From contig NZ_BSDR01000001.1 of the NCBI RefSeq assembly GCF_027925305.1, positions 2,569,001 through 2,633,000 of the forward strand: 64,000 bases of DNA, given 5' to 3'. This document shows positions 1 to 8,993 of the stretch, piece after piece. Numbering within the stretch: the stretch's first letter is position 1; each line of letters starts with the position of its first letter. The translations under genes and the position numbers were made by a program. This DNA is from Desulforhabdus amnigena (GTDB taxonomy: Bacteria; Desulfobacterota; Syntrophobacteria; Syntrophobacterales; Syntrophobacteraceae). A model generated the notes under the pieces. That model made no database searches, was not told the origin of the DNA, and worked only from the letters and a program-made list of their open reading frames with translations.

Positions 1-17
1 CAGATTGAAGGATAAAT

Positions 18-262
18 ATACTCAGAGAGGATGAGGTCATGACTTAGAGCCTATCCGAAAACCTACCTCGGCAGCGCCCCCCCTTAGTCCCCCCTCGAAG
101 GGGGAATTGAAGGGGGGTGTCACAAAGTCCAAGGAGGCCGGACAGGTTCTTTTGACGCCCCCGAGTGGCTTCCAGCTGCAATAGAAATAGCCGGATCCCA
201 AGAAATCGTGGCTGGAAGCTACTCCTACGAAAGTCAAGGTTTCAACCGTTCGCAGTATAATG
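18..262 (+). repeat. Repeat R5, copy 1, interrupted by an R1 element
   Basis: The two ends (18-45 and about 151-262) match the R5 copy at 41119-41268. On the left, 22 of 28 bases agree up to GTCATGACTT. On the right the shared part runs from GGCTTCCAGC through AAATCGTG to AGTCAAGGTTTCAAC. Between the two halves sits an R1 element. The inner part is palindromic: a GGCTTCCAG arm faces a CTGGAAG arm. There is no coding potential; this whole 1-301 stretch lies downstream of the rluD stop. Confidence 0.75.
46..150 (+). repeat. Repeat R1, copy 1
   Basis: The element begins AGAGCCTATCCGAAAACC and ends with a diverged inverted copy, GGACAGGTTCT. The centre has C-rich and G-rich arms that can form a hairpin. 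Other copies are at 28785-28894, 37701-37810 and, inverted, 43351-43460. This copy is the most diverged in its centre. It splits an R5 element. Confidence 0.8.
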
Positions 263-301
263 AGGATGAACGGTATTGCCCGGCTTTCGGACAGCAGCAA
301 A

Positions 302-1288
302 TCAGGAAAGCCTGTTGAGAAGTTCGGCAAAGTCTGAAGCAAGCGGAGCAGTGAAGGAAAGAGGAGCATGAGACAAGGGATGTTCAAATGCCAGATGCCA
401 GGCATGCAACATTTGGCGATCTATCTGCAGGAATAATTGTTGTAGGGTTTTGTCTTTCAGGGATCGCGCCCGCCGTTTTCCCCCGCCGTATGTTTCATCC
501 CCCACAACAGGATGCCCCGAATGGCTGAGATGAACTCTGATCTGGTGCGTCCGCCCTGTTTGGATTGTGACACGAAGAAGAGCAACTTCATCCCAGGCTT
601 TTTCAACCGACCACAGCGAAACAGCTTCACGCCCTTTTTTCACGGACACGGCCATTTTTTTCCTATCGACCGGGTGGCGGTCCAGTTGTGTTCTGATTTC
701 CCCTCCACCTTCTCGCGGTCGTCCATAAACCAGCGCCAGATACTCTTTATGGACCCTGTGTTCTTTGAACTGCTGAATCAAATTCAGGTAAGCCCGTTCA
801 CTTTTGGCCGCAACCAGCGCGCCTGAAGTGTTCTGATCCAGGCGATGGACAATGCCAGGCCGTTGAGGAGCCCCCTGCATAGCCAGGCGGGAACAATGCG
901 CAAGCAGTCCGTGGACCAGCGTACCCTCTTCATGCCCCGCACCTGGATGCACCACAACGCCTGGTGCCTTATTTACCACAATGATATCTTCATCTTCATA
1001 CAGGATTTCAAGAGGCATGGGCTCAGGAACCAACTGCTCCTGAGCCTTCAGGACGGGCAGCCAGACGACGATCTTGTCACCGTAACGGAGTTCATACCCC
1101 GGTTTCACACGCTGCTCATTTACCAGGACCAGACCATCCTGAATGAGCTTCTTGAAACGGCTTCGCGAATGTTCCGAGCAATGCTCACTCAAAAAGATAT
1201 CCAGTCGCTGATTCAATTCATCACGAACAACAAAGGAGCATTCTGGGTCTCCTTGTGTTTCAATTTCTAGTGCACTCAACGAAAGCAT
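302..1288 (-). CDS. rluD: Ribosomal large subunit pseudouridine synthase, RluD type
   Basis: This enzyme isomerises uridines to pseudouridine in 23S rRNA (helix 69 for true RluD). The 328-residue protein has an N-terminal S4 RNA-binding domain (about residues 25-85) and then the RluA-family catalytic domain. The motif HRLDQNTSG (148-156) carries the catalytic Asp151, and VVNKAPGVVVHPG (104-116) is also typical. Length is normal for the family. RluC/RluD specificity cannot be settled from motifs alone. The start is an ATG with AGAAGG immediately upstream, so spacing is poor and a slightly later start is possible. The gene is last in a run of minus-strand genes. Confidence 0.9.
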   Translation of the reverse strand: MLSLSALEIETQGDPECSFVVRDELNQRLDIFLSEHCSEHSRSRFKKLIQDGLVLVNEQRVKPGYELRYGDKIVVWLPVLKAQEQLVPEPMPLEILYEDEDIIVVNKAPGVVVHPGAGHEEGTLVHGLLAHCSRLAMQGAPQRPGIVHRLDQNTSGALVAAKSERAYLNLIQQFKEHRVHKEYLALVYGRPREGGGEIRTQLDRHPVDRKKMAVSVKKGREAVSLWSVEKAWDEVALLRVTIQTGRTHQIRVHLSHSGHPVVGDETYGGGKRRARSLKDKTLQQLFLQIDRQMLHAWHLAFEHPLSHAPLSFTAPLASDFAELLNRLS

Positions 1289-1465
1289 ACCTTCTTTATT
1301 AGCATATCATGCGAAAAATGTTGCCGGATGTGTTTGCCGGATGTGTTCATTAAAGAGCCAAGGGGCTTTCCCCAAGGATTGTTTGCCTTCCGACGGATTT
1401 CCTTAACCCCACATCGCCGCTCATTATCTTAACTGAGGTCCGCTCAGAAGGCTGGAGGCACAAGA

Positions 1466-2503
1466 TCAATGTTGCTGCCGGCTATGATCTCCGTCCTTGA
1501 GGGTCGTAAAAATCAGTCGCCCAGCGGTGGTCTGCAGAATGCTCGTCACTGAAACATCTACCTCTTTACCAAGATGCCGGCTGGCATTTTCCACCACCAC
1601 CATGGTTCCATCTTCAAGATAAGCTATTCCCTGGCCGTGTTCTTTGCCCTCCTTGAGAATCTGCAGGCGGAGTATTTCGCCTGGCAAAACCACAGGTTTT
1701 AGAGCATTAGCCAGCTGATTGATGTTAAGAACTCGAATTCCCTGAACCTCTGCTACCTTCGACAGGTTGTAATCATTGGTAACGATTTTTGCGTTCAAAC
1801 GGAGCGCAAGAGCCACCAATTTTGCATCGACTTCGTTCAGATTATCGAAGTCCTGACGGTCAATGCGGATTTCAACCATATTTTCCTGCTGCAGGCGTTT
1901 GATAATATCCAACCCCCGTCTTCCACGAACACGCCGTGTCGGGTCGGGACTATCCGCGATATGCTGAAGTTCCTGCAGCACAAACTCAGGTATCACCAGG
2001 ACACCTCCCATAAAACCCGTTTCAACTATGTCTGCGATGCGGCCATCGATGATCACACTGGTATCCAATATTTTTATGACCTGATTGCTTCGATTCATCC
2101 CACGCATGAGCCAGGACCAATTGGGAATACGTATTTCTTCTATTTTAATGCTTCCCAAAACCATACCGATGTAACCAAAAATGCAAGTCAAAACGACATA
2201 AATGGATACACTGAGCGTATTGTTTTGCAGTCCTGCAAAACCAAAACCTATGAGTTTAGCCACAAAAAGCCCTGATACAAGGCCGATGGTCCCACCGAAA
2301 ATGATTTTGAGAGGAAGGTGCTTGATGATTTTCTCAACGGATAAGGCCAACAACGCAAAAAAGATTCCGACCATCAACCCGGCCCAGGGAGCCCAAGAAA
2401 AATGCTTCAAGCCCTCCATTTGGTCGGCAATAAAATAACCTCCTACACTACATACGACAAAAAGAAGTATTTTTAGTACAAGCCAAGCCCATCTCAACCC
2501 CAT
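1466..2503 (-). CDS. Membrane PIN/TRAM-domain protein, YacL-like
   Basis: The 345-residue protein has about four N-terminal membrane helices (residues 5-125). A PIN-type nuclease fold follows, starting at ILDTSVIIDGRI with its first acidic metal ligand. Later come the PIN acidic residues around EVDAKLVALA and TNDYNL, and a C-terminal TRAM domain (about 275-330) that may bind RNA. The family resembles Bacillus YacL and often sits near carD, as here. PIN domains are usually Mg-dependent RNases, but activity is not proven for this family. ATG 2503 is preferred over the GTG one codon upstream because it sits better behind the GGAAAGG sequence. Confidence 0.85.
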   Translation of the reverse strand: MGLRWAWLVLKILLFVVCSVGGYFIADQMEGLKHFSWAPWAGLMVGIFFALLALSVEKIIKHLPLKIIFGGTIGLVSGLFVAKLIGFGFAGLQNNTLSVSIYVVLTCIFGYIGMVLGSIKIEEIRIPNWSWLMRGMNRSNQVIKILDTSVIIDGRIADIVETGFMGGVLVIPEFVLQELQHIADSPDPTRRVRGRRGLDIIKRLQQENMVEIRIDRQDFDNLNEVDAKLVALALRLNAKIVTNDYNLSKVAEVQGIRVLNINQLANALKPVVLPGEILRLQILKEGKEHGQGIAYLEDGTMVVVENASRHLGKEVDVSVTSILQTTAGRLIFTTLKDGDHSRQQH

Positions 2504-2624
2504 CACCCCCTTTCCATTAAGTTTTCGATATAATTAATTTAAATAGGATTTTAATGTATAATTTTTCGGTATGAGAAGGTTTGAGCTTCGGTTTTCAACA
2601 AAATCCGCAAACCATCCGAGCAGG

Positions 2625-3104
2625 TCACTTCAAGATTTCACTGATCTCCCTGTCAACTTCATCTTCAGTAATTTCCTGCACAATTGAGAGCTCTTTCAAA
2701 AGCAAAGCTCTGGCAGTATCCAACATCTTTCTTTCACCAAAAGAGAGCTCCTTATCACCCTTGAGTACCGTCAGATCTCTTAACACCTCCGCCAGTTCAT
2801 AGATGGAACCGGTTTTGATCTTTTCCATATACTCACGATATCGCCGATTCCAAGTTCCACCGTTGACAGAAACTTCTCTTGATTTGAGTATTTCATAAAC
2901 TCTTGAAATATCATTATAATTTAATAGTTCTCTCAGCCCAACCGATTTGGCGTTGCTGATGGGAATCATGATTTTCATGTCATTTTCCAAAATGCGCATG
3001 ATATAAAATTCCTGCTTCTTTCCTCCGATGTTCTTCGTTTCAATGGATTCGATTTTACCAACCCCATGAGCAGGATAAACGGCTAAGTCCCCAAGTTTAA
3101 ACAT
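2625..3104 (-). CDS. carD: CarD family transcriptional regulator
   Basis: CarD proteins bind the RNA polymerase beta subunit through an N-terminal Tudor-like domain and stabilise open promoter complexes, typically at rRNA promoters. The protein starts MFKLGDLAVYPAHGVGKIES, the hallmark of the RNAP-interaction domain, and has a helical DNA-binding C-terminal half (about 70-159). ATG 3104 is chosen over an in-frame start eight codons upstream, because GGAGG lies six bases before it and the conserved domain begins right there. At 159 residues the length is normal. The next gene downstream is the PIN/TRAM gene, 121 bp away across an AT-rich gap. Confidence 0.92.
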   Translation of the reverse strand: MFKLGDLAVYPAHGVGKIESIETKNIGGKKQEFYIMRILENDMKIMIPISNAKSVGLRELLNYNDISRVYEILKSREVSVNGGTWNRRYREYMEKIKTGSIYELAEVLRDLTVLKGDKELSFGERKMLDTARALLLKELSIVQEITEDEVDREISEILK

Positions 3105-3607
3105 TATTTCCTCCATGCTCCCGGTCATTCAAGGCTTATCTTCAAAAAGTTAAAATCTTTTTTATTTTATCATTAGTCCAATAGCGCGCAAAGCCCCAAA
3201 CGAAGAATAAAGAAAAGCAAGAGAGGTCAAGAAAAAGATAACCACATGAAGTAATTATTAAATTGGCGATTTCTGTTTAACAATGTCTAAGAAGGCGAAA
3301 TTCCAAGCCTTACTTGTTCCAGGAATGACTCCATGCGTCTGCCAACGAAATAAAGGCTGTACTCGAACAACAAAAAGGAGGAGGCAGCTTTGATAAAAAA
3401 GGCAAGTCCGTTTAAAGGCCACCCATGCCGGGTCCAACTGTTAGAGTCAAAAGAAGAGTAAAAAGAAGTACAACGGCAAATGGCATTTGGAACAGCCATA
3501 TCTGACAGCGCCTCGACTACCGTTGGACAGCTTGAGATTATATAAGAGGACGGTGTGTTATGAGCGACAAACTCTTTTCCCTTCAAGCATCCATGCAAAT
3601 GGACGGA
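3105..3607. other. Gene-free gap between pth and carD
   Basis: About 500 bp lie downstream of pth and upstream of carD. The part next to carD (about 3140-3290) is AT-rich and probably holds the carD promoter, though no clear -35/-10 pair was chosen. The remainder (3290-3600) carries only an unconvincing 103-codon minus-strand frame with no ribosome-binding site and no recognisable motif. No tRNA, repeat or terminator was recognised. Confidence 0.6.
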
Positions 3608-4231
3608 TCATGAATCTGCACTCCGGGACTCCCGCCTGTTATATTGGTTCATGGCGACAGTAAGGCCACATTGAAGAGTGGTCAATACCGCTTCAACCCC
3701 CGATTCCAACATCTCGGCAAAGAGGCTTTCTTCTTCCGGATAGGGAGGTTCGAGCACGAAGGCCTCAACTGTCTCTCCGCGCAACGGCCTTCCTATACCC
3801 AATTTCACCCTTGGAAATTGCTTACTTCCGAGATGCTCGATAATCGATGAAACCCCACGGTGCCCACCGGCCCCTCCTTTTCGAACGAGACGAATACGTC
3901 CGCAGGGTAAATCGAGATCATCATGAACCACAAGAATCTGAGGAGCGGAATATCCAAAAAGATGCACCAGCTCGGCGACAGCCACACCACTTCGATTCAT
4001 GAAAGTATCGGGCTTCAGGAGGCGTACCTGCCGACCGGCAATGATTCCTTCTCCCCAAAGCGCGGAAAATCTTCCTTCCTCGAGGTTGATTCCATATCTT
4101 CGAGCGAGACAATCTACAACACGGAACCCCACGTTGTGACGGGTCAGGGCGTATTGCTTTCCAGGATTCCCCAACCCCACCACAACGGCAATCCTTGCTT
4201 CGTCACCGGCTTGGCCATCCTTTATCAGCAT
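3608..4231 (-). CDS. pth: Peptidyl-tRNA hydrolase
   Basis: Pth releases tRNA from peptidyl-tRNAs that drop off ribosomes. All bacterial Pth signatures are present: VVGLGNPG, TRHNVGF with the catalytic His (residue 32), FMNRSG, HDDLDLPCG and GGAGGHRGVSSI, then KLGIGRP. The length of 207 residues includes an N-terminal extension of about 13 residues before the conserved start, so translation may begin a little later than ATG 4231. It follows rplY with a 46-bp gap; the order prs-rplY-pth is the classical one. Confidence 0.95.
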   Translation of the reverse strand: MLIKDGQAGDEARIAVVVGLGNPGKQYALTRHNVGFRVVDCLARRYGINLEEGRFSALWGEGIIAGRQVRLLKPDTFMNRSGVAVAELVHLFGYSAPQILVVHDDLDLPCGRIRLVRKGGAGGHRGVSSIIEHLGSKQFPRVKLGIGRPLRGETVEAFVLEPPYPEEESLFAEMLESGVEAVLTTLQCGLTVAMNQYNRRESRSADS

Positions 4232-4277
4232 CCGTTATGTTTCCGCAACACTATGGCCTTGAAGAACAGCCGGCAGA

Positions 4278-4874
4278 TTATTCTTCCCCTGCCGCTCCCC
4301 CTTTACCCGCCCCTTCAGGTGCAGATATGTTCACAATGGAAAGGTGTTTGTCGTCTACGAGCTCAAAAGGAACGATCTTTGCCAAATCGCGGACATGAAT
4401 GGCTTCGCCCAAGTCGAGCTTGCTGACATCAAGCTCGATCTTTTCAGGAATCTCTCCGGGCAGGCAACGCACTGAAACAGTCCTTCGAACCAAATCAAGC
4501 GTTCCCCCCTTCTTGACCCCCACAGCATCCCCTACGGGCTCAACGGGAACAATCACCACAATGGGATGATCCAGGGGAACCTCATAAAAATCGACATGAA
4601 GAAAACGCCTGCGTACCGGATGGACTTGAACCTCCCGGATCAATACCTTTTTCGTACCGGTCTCCGGTGAACCCTCTATAGAGAGGTTGAGGAGCCTGCT
4701 TTCCTCGCCCATATCTCTCAAAAGCCTTTCCAGGCGCCTGGAAGAGACGGAAAGGGAAAGGACCTCCATCTTCGGACCATAAAGAACCGCAGGAACCATT
4801 TCTTCGCGGCGCAGTCTACGCGCCGCGCTCTTACCCGTTTTGTTTCGCAGTTGACCGATCAAATCTATATCCAT
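4278..4874 (-). CDS. rplY: 50S ribosomal protein L25, Ctc form
   Basis: L25 binds 5S rRNA. This is the long two-domain TL5/Ctc form (198 residues): an N-terminal L25 beta-barrel (about 1-90, beginning MDIDLIGQLRNKTGKSAARR and including VQVHPVRRRFLHVDF) and a C-terminal Ctc domain. ATG 4874 is used because GGGAGG lies about nine bases upstream and conserved sequence starts there; the longer frame adds eleven unconserved codons. The last 15 residues are Gly/Ala/Glu-rich. It lies between prs and pth in what looks like one operon. Confidence 0.93.
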   Translation of the reverse strand: MDIDLIGQLRNKTGKSAARRLRREEMVPAVLYGPKMEVLSLSVSSRRLERLLRDMGEESRLLNLSIEGSPETGTKKVLIREVQVHPVRRRFLHVDFYEVPLDHPIVVIVPVEPVGDAVGVKKGGTLDLVRRTVSVRCLPGEIPEKIELDVSKLDLGEAIHVRDLAKIVPFELVDDKHLSIVNISAPEGAGKGGAAGEE

Positions 4875-4923
4875 GCCTGATAGCCTCCCAAAAATGAGAA
4901 AGCACACGCGACCCGTGTGCTCA

Positions 4924-5862
4924 TTATCCAGAAAAGAGGGAACTCACCGACTCCTCCAGGTGAACCCGCCGAATCGCCTCAGCGAGCATCGGCGCTATAC
5001 TCACTACCCGGATCTTCTCGCACCCTGTAGCCTCCTGGGAAAGGGGAACCGTGTCCGTAACAGTTAAAGCTTGAAGCGCGGAAGAAGCCAGCTTCTCTAC
5101 GGCGTTTCCAGAAAGAACCGGATGCACAACGCAGGCAACTATCGAAGCGGCTCCAGCCGCCTCAGCGCCTTCCACAGCCCGGAGCAACGTCCGTGCAGTG
5201 TCCACCATATCATCAAGAATGATCACACGACGTCCCGACACATCACCGACTATAAAAGAGTGCCGAACGTCATTCTGGTATCTACTGTCCATTATGGCCA
5301 GGTCGACATTCAGCCGACTGGCAAATGCACGAGCCCTGGAAACCCCCCCGGCATCAGGAGCCACAATCACCTCATCCCCCCTGATGTCCTTTCGTATAGC
5401 ATCCAGGAGGACTCGAGTTCCGAAGAGATGCTCTACGGGGATATTGAAAAAGCCCTGGATCTGGTCAGCGTGCAAATTTACCGTAATGATCCGATGCGCC
5501 CCTGCAACGGTCAAAAGATCCGCCACCAGCCTGGCGGTGATGGAAACCCGGGGCTTATCTTTTTGATCCTTGCGCCCATAGGCGTAGTAAGGAATCACAA
5601 CGTTGATACACCGCGCAGAAGCTCTTTTGAGTGCATCAATCATTACGAGGAGCTCAACGAGATTCTCATTCACAGGCGGGCAGGTAGACTGGACGACGTA
5701 TACGTCTTTTCCCCTGACATTATGTTGAATCTCTACACGAACTTCACCGTCACTGAAGCGACCGATCAAAGCCTTTGCAGCTTCCACTCCGAGGTTCAAA
5801 CACACCTTCCGGGTAAGCTCAGGATTGGAATTGCCAGATAAAATGACAAGCCGGCTTTGCAT
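4924..5862 (-). CDS. prs: Ribose-phosphate pyrophosphokinase, divergent active site
   Basis: By overall similarity and locus this is PRPP synthetase, which makes PRPP from ribose 5-phosphate and ATP for nucleotide, His and Trp synthesis. The 312-residue protein keeps GRFSDGEVRVEIQHNVRG, VNLHADQIQGFFNIPVEHLF and APDAGGVSRARAFASRLN. Several residues usually essential differ. The flexible-loop KRR after AIID reads SRY (193-195). The PRPP loop DT(A/G)GT reads DTART (221-225). The ATP-site RQDR reads RKDQ (97-100), and Asp of the usual DLHAEQ is Asn. Two residues are missing just after the KRR position. ATG 5862 gives the standard N-terminus. It may be a low-activity or altered enzyme; annotation as prs is by homology and position. 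Confidence 0.85.
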   Translation of the reverse strand: MQSRLVILSGNSNPELTRKVCLNLGVEAAKALIGRFSDGEVRVEIQHNVRGKDVYVVQSTCPPVNENLVELLVMIDALKRASARCINVVIPYYAYGRKDQKDKPRVSITARLVADLLTVAGAHRIITVNLHADQIQGFFNIPVEHLFGTRVLLDAIRKDIRGDEVIVAPDAGGVSRARAFASRLNVDLAIMDSRYQNDVRHSFIVGDVSGRRVIILDDMVDTARTLLRAVEGAEAAGAASIVACVVHPVLSGNAVEKLASSALQALTVTDTVPLSQEATGCEKIRVVSIAPMLAEAIRRVHLEESVSSLFSG

Positions 5863-5935
5863 GCAATCCCCGATCCCACCCTTCCTATGGAAGACTACGG
5901 CTGTATCTCTTCCAGGTTCACCACGCATAAATCAT

Positions 5936-6010
5936 TGGCTGGGGCGGGAGGATTCGAACCTCCGAATGCGGGTGCCAAAGACCCGTGCCTTACCGCTTGG
6001 CGACGCCCCA
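5936..6010 (-). tRNA. tRNA-Gln (anticodon TTG)
   Basis: On the minus strand the sequence folds as a complete cloverleaf. The acceptor arm TGGGGCG (6010-6004) pairs with CGCCCCA (5946-5940), the anticodon loop is CTTTGGC with anticodon TTG, and the T-arm reads GGTTCGAATCC. Discriminator G and an encoded CCA (5939-5936) follow. It sits six bases after the ispE stop and about 70 bp before the prs start, the classical ispE-tRNAGln-prs arrangement. Confidence 0.97.
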
Positions 6011-6015
6011 AAAAA

Positions 6016-6903
6016 TCAAAACCATTTTTCACCGGCCGGAGAGGCTGTCAACACCTCTGCAACTGCAACATAACAATCTTTCCATTCCTCGCCGGCCAAC
6101 AGAGCAGCTTTTTCGGCTGAGCCCTTTTCAGGAAAGACGCCGAAAACCGTGGGGCCGCTGCCACTCATAAGAGCCCCAACTGCACCATGCCCCCGCAACC
6201 AGGCCTTCATCCGAGTGAGGAGAGGAAACTTTTCCTGAGTTACGGTTTCAAGATCGTTTTCCAGTACATCTTCAACCTGCCACGGGTGAGACAAAAACGA
6301 AGCGAGTTTAATTCGACTTCGCCCTCTTGTCAACTTCAAACTTTGGTAAACCCATCGTGTAGAAACGGCGACGGGCATCTTGATCAGCACGAGTGGATAG
6401 GCGGGAATTCCATCCAACTCTTGCAGATTTTCCCCGATCCCTGTGGCCAGGGCAGGCCGCCTGTAGAGGAAAAACGGCACATCGGCGCCCAGCATCAGAG
6501 CCAATTGATGCAGTTTGTCCACAGGGAAAGGGTATTCAAAGAGTCGATTCATCCCCAGAAGGACCGCTGCAGCATCCGCACTGCCACCACCGAGCCCCGC
6601 TCCCACGGGGATGTTTTTGGACAGTTTGATGTGCACGCCCGCACGCTCCCCCAACGCCTTCAAGTAAGATTCGGCCGCCTTCCATGCAAGATTGGCGGAA
6701 TCCCCGGGCACCCCGGGGTGATCACATTCCAGATGAATTCCGGCGTGATCAAGCAAACCCATTTCTAGGTGATCGTAAACACTGATGGGCAGCATAAGGC
6801 TGGAGAGTTCGTGATACCCGTCTTCACGTTTTTGCAGCACTTCCAGCCAAAGATTGATTTTGCCCGGCACACTGATGTCTATGGTCAAAATGGAAGTCCC
6901 CAT
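6016..6903 (-). CDS. ispE: 4-diphosphocytidyl-2-C-methyl-D-erythritol kinase
   Basis: IspE phosphorylates CDP-methylerythritol in the non-mevalonate (MEP) isoprenoid pathway. The 295-residue protein shows the GHMP-kinase layout: [20 protein letters not shown] near the N-terminus (catalytic Lys), the glycine-rich ATP loop [15 protein letters not shown] (about 98-112), and the C-terminal motif [13 protein letters not shown]. Length is normal. The stop codon lies six bases from tRNA-Gln, so both are probably on one transcript with prs downstream. The gap to DUF1844 upstream is 58 bp. Confidence 0.95.
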   Translation of the reverse strand: MGTSILTIDISVPGKINLWLEVLQKREDGYHELSSLMLPISVYDHLEMGLLDHAGIHLECDHPGVPGDSANLAWKAAESYLKALGERAGVHIKLSKNIPVGAGLGGGSADAAAVLLGMNRLFEYPFPVDKLHQLALMLGADVPFFLYRRPALATGIGENLQELDGIPAYPLVLIKMPVAVSTRWVYQSLKLTRGRSRIKLASFLSHPWQVEDVLENDLETVTQEKFPLLTRMKAWLRGHGAVGALMSGSGPTVFGVFPEKGSAEKAALLAGEEWKDCYVAVAEVLTASPAGEKWF

Positions 6904-6961
6904 GAGTCGAGTACAGAACCACGTTCTGTACTCCTCAAACCCTTTTCTATGGATTCAGGCC

Positions 6962-7390
6962 TTATTGACTGCTCTTTTGCACATAACGCATGCGCAAGTC
7001 GTAGAGAACCGTCTTCAGCAGTCGATCTTCATCCGGATCCAGGTTTCCCCTGGTTTTATCCTGCAACATGCCCAACGTGTCAATGATCTGTTTGGCCATG
7101 GGCAAGTCCACCTGAACCCGCTGCGTATCGGGCCCGGGAATTTCACCCAGATGCACCAGAGCCGATGAACTCAAGGAAAATACAAAGGTCGAAAAGGACA
7201 CTTCCGGAAGAGATAGACGGCTCTTTTCCTCTTCCTTCTTTGCAGCCTCCTGGAATTCCGCTTTCGCCTTCGCTTCGTCCTTGGCTTTTGGCTCCTCGAT
7301 GGTTTCGCCGGCCGGCTCCCGTTCGGCCTCATCCATGGAGAACTTCCGGCGATCCTTTATCACAAAACCTTTTTCTTCCTTTTCTTCCAT
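6962..7390 (-). CDS. DUF1844 domain protein
   Basis: The 142-residue cytoplasmic protein has a charged, low-complexity N-terminal half (Glu, Lys and Ala rich, about 1-65). The DUF1844 domain follows (about 66-135): LPEVSFSTFVFSLSSSALVH, LPMAKQIIDTLGMLQDKTRGNL and EDRLLKTVLYDLRMRYV. The function is unknown in all bacteria. ATG 7390 has GGAG eight bases upstream; an ATG five codons earlier lacks one. The gene starts 22 bp after the serA stop and is probably co-transcribed with serA. Confidence 0.85.
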   Translation of the reverse strand: MEEKEEKGFVIKDRRKFSMDEAEREPAGETIEEPKAKDEAKAKAEFQEAAKKEEEKSRLSLPEVSFSTFVFSLSSSALVHLGEIPGPDTQRVQVDLPMAKQIIDTLGMLQDKTRGNLDPDEDRLLKTVLYDLRMRYVQKSSQ

Positions 7391-7412
7391 ATCACACTCT
7401 CCCATTACACCA

Positions 7413-8993
7413 TCAGAGCTTCACCGTCTGGACTACATTGACGTTTTCCATAGCAAGCAACTCTTGTACAACCTCTTTGGGAACAACCGAGTCTGTCTGG
7501 AGGAAAATGATATTCTGCCCCCGCTCTAAAACCTGTCCTACATCCATCATGGAAATGTTGATCTTATTGCGCCCCAGGCATGTTCCAATGGCTCCAATGG
7601 TGCCCGGCGTATCAATGTTATAGATGAGCAACAGATTTCCTTCCATAGCCGATTCCATGCGGAAATCATTGATACGCACAATGCGCGGATCCTTTTTGCC
7701 GAAAATGGTTCCTGCCACAAGGTTCCGCTCTTCAGACGTCTTGATGGAGACATTGATCAGAGTCGTAAAGTCTTCAGCCTCGGTCCGCATGGATTCCGTA
7801 ACCTTGATGTTCCTTTCTTTTACCATAACGGGAACATTCACAAAATTGACCATATCCCCCAGGATGGGCGTCAACAGACCCTTGAGAATCGAAATGGTCA
7901 GCGGCTGGGTATCTTCTTTGGTGACTTCACCGACATATTCGATGGCAATTTCCTGGATGGCCCCTCGCGTGATTTGAGCCAGGAGACTTCCAAGTTTTTC
8001 CGCCAGTGTCAAATAGGGTCTCAGCCGGGCCAGCACGGCACCGTCAATATTGGGAGCATTGACCGCATTGCGGATGGTTCCGCGCAGGAGGTAATCGATC
8101 ACCTGATCGGCAACCGCCGTGGCGACATTTTCCTGGGCTTCATCCGTGGATGCCCCGAGATGCGGTGTAGCGATGACCTGATCCAAGGCGAGAAGGGGGT
8201 GGTCCTTGGGCGGCTCCACCACAAAAACATCCATGGCCGCTCCAGCTACAATGCCCGACTCGATGGCCTTGAGAAGATCGTCTTCGTTTACAATTCCGCC
8301 TCGCGCGCAATTGAGAATGAAAACCCCCTTCTTCATTTTGGCAAAAGCCTCAGCATTGAGAATGTTTCGGGTCTCCTGAGTCATGGGAGTATGCACGGTG
8401 ATATAGTCGGACCGGGCAAAGAGTTCATCCAGGGCGACCCCTTCGATACCCATCTTATCGATCACTTCCGTACTGATATAGGGGTCGTAGGCGATCACAT
8501 GCATCTTGAGTCCCTTGGCGCGATCCGCAACAACGCGGCCGATGCGCCCCACACCGATGATCCCCAACACCTTGTTGAAGACCTCCTTGCCTCTGAAGCG
8601 TTTTTTCTCCCATTTTCCAACTTTGAGAGACTGTGTCGCCTGGGGGATATTCCGGCTGAGGGAAAGCATCATGGCAATGGTATGCTCAGCAGTGGTGATC
8701 ACATTTCCTTCAGGAGTGTTCATGACCACGATGCCCCGCTTGCTGGCAGCTTCGATGTCCACATTGTCCAAACCGATTCCGGCTCTGGCAATCACCTTCA
8801 AATTATCGGCAGCTTCGATCACATCTGCCGTCACCTTTGTGGCGCTTCGGATGACGAGAGCATCGTATTCCTTAATGATCTGCTGAAACTCTTCCTTGGT
8901 GAGACTGGTGTTCACTTCCACCTCGAACTCGGGAACACTCATCAGCTTTTCAATACCGGAATCTGCCAGATTATCACTGACCAAAACTTTCAT
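7413..8993 (-). CDS. serA: D-3-phosphoglycerate dehydrogenase
   Basis: SerA oxidises 3-phosphoglycerate to 3-phosphohydroxypyruvate, the first step of serine synthesis. The 526-residue form has a substrate-binding and NAD-binding core (about 1-315; Rossmann motif GIIGVGRIGRVVADRAKG, catalytic-region NCARGGIVNEDDL and TPHLGASTDEAQENVA), an intervening ASB domain, and a C-terminal ACT domain (about 453-526, LLIYNIDTPGTIGAIGTCLG) for possible serine feedback. A strong AGGAGGGG lies before ATG 8993. The upstream 9030-9090 stretch is very AT-rich and is the likely promoter region. Confidence 0.97.
   Translation of the reverse strand: MKVLVSDNLADSGIEKLMSVPEFEVEVNTSLTKEEFQQIIKEYDALVIRSATKVTADVIEAADNLKVIARAGIGLDNVDIEAASKRGIVVMNTPEGNVITTAEHTIAMMLSLSRNIPQATQSLKVGKWEKKRFRGKEVFNKVLGIIGVGRIGRVVADRAKGLKMHVIAYDPYISTEVIDKMGIEGVALDELFARSDYITVHTPMTQETRNILNAEAFAKMKKGVFILNCARGGIVNEDDLLKAIESGIVAGAAMDVFVVEPPKDHPLLALDQVIATPHLGASTDEAQENVATAVADQVIDYLLRGTIRNAVNAPNIDGAVLARLRPYLTLAEKLGSLLAQITRGAIQEIAIEYVGEVTKEDTQPLTISILKGLLTPILGDMVNFVNVPVMVKERNIKVTESMRTEAEDFTTLINVSIKTSEERNLVAGTIFGKKDPRIVRINDFRMESAMEGNLLLIYNIDTPGTIGAIGTCLGRNKINISMMDVGQVLERGQNIIFLQTDSVVPKEVVQELLAMENVNVVQTVKL

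Noticed and set aside
1321-1347. A 13-base tandem duplication, TTGCCGGATGTGT, downstream of PIN/TRAM
   Set aside because: Two units only, in a non-coding gap, with no link to a function.
3287-3598. A 103-codon minus-strand frame between carD and pth
   Set aside because: There is no ribosome-binding site and no motif, and the residue composition is odd (many Ser and Cys).
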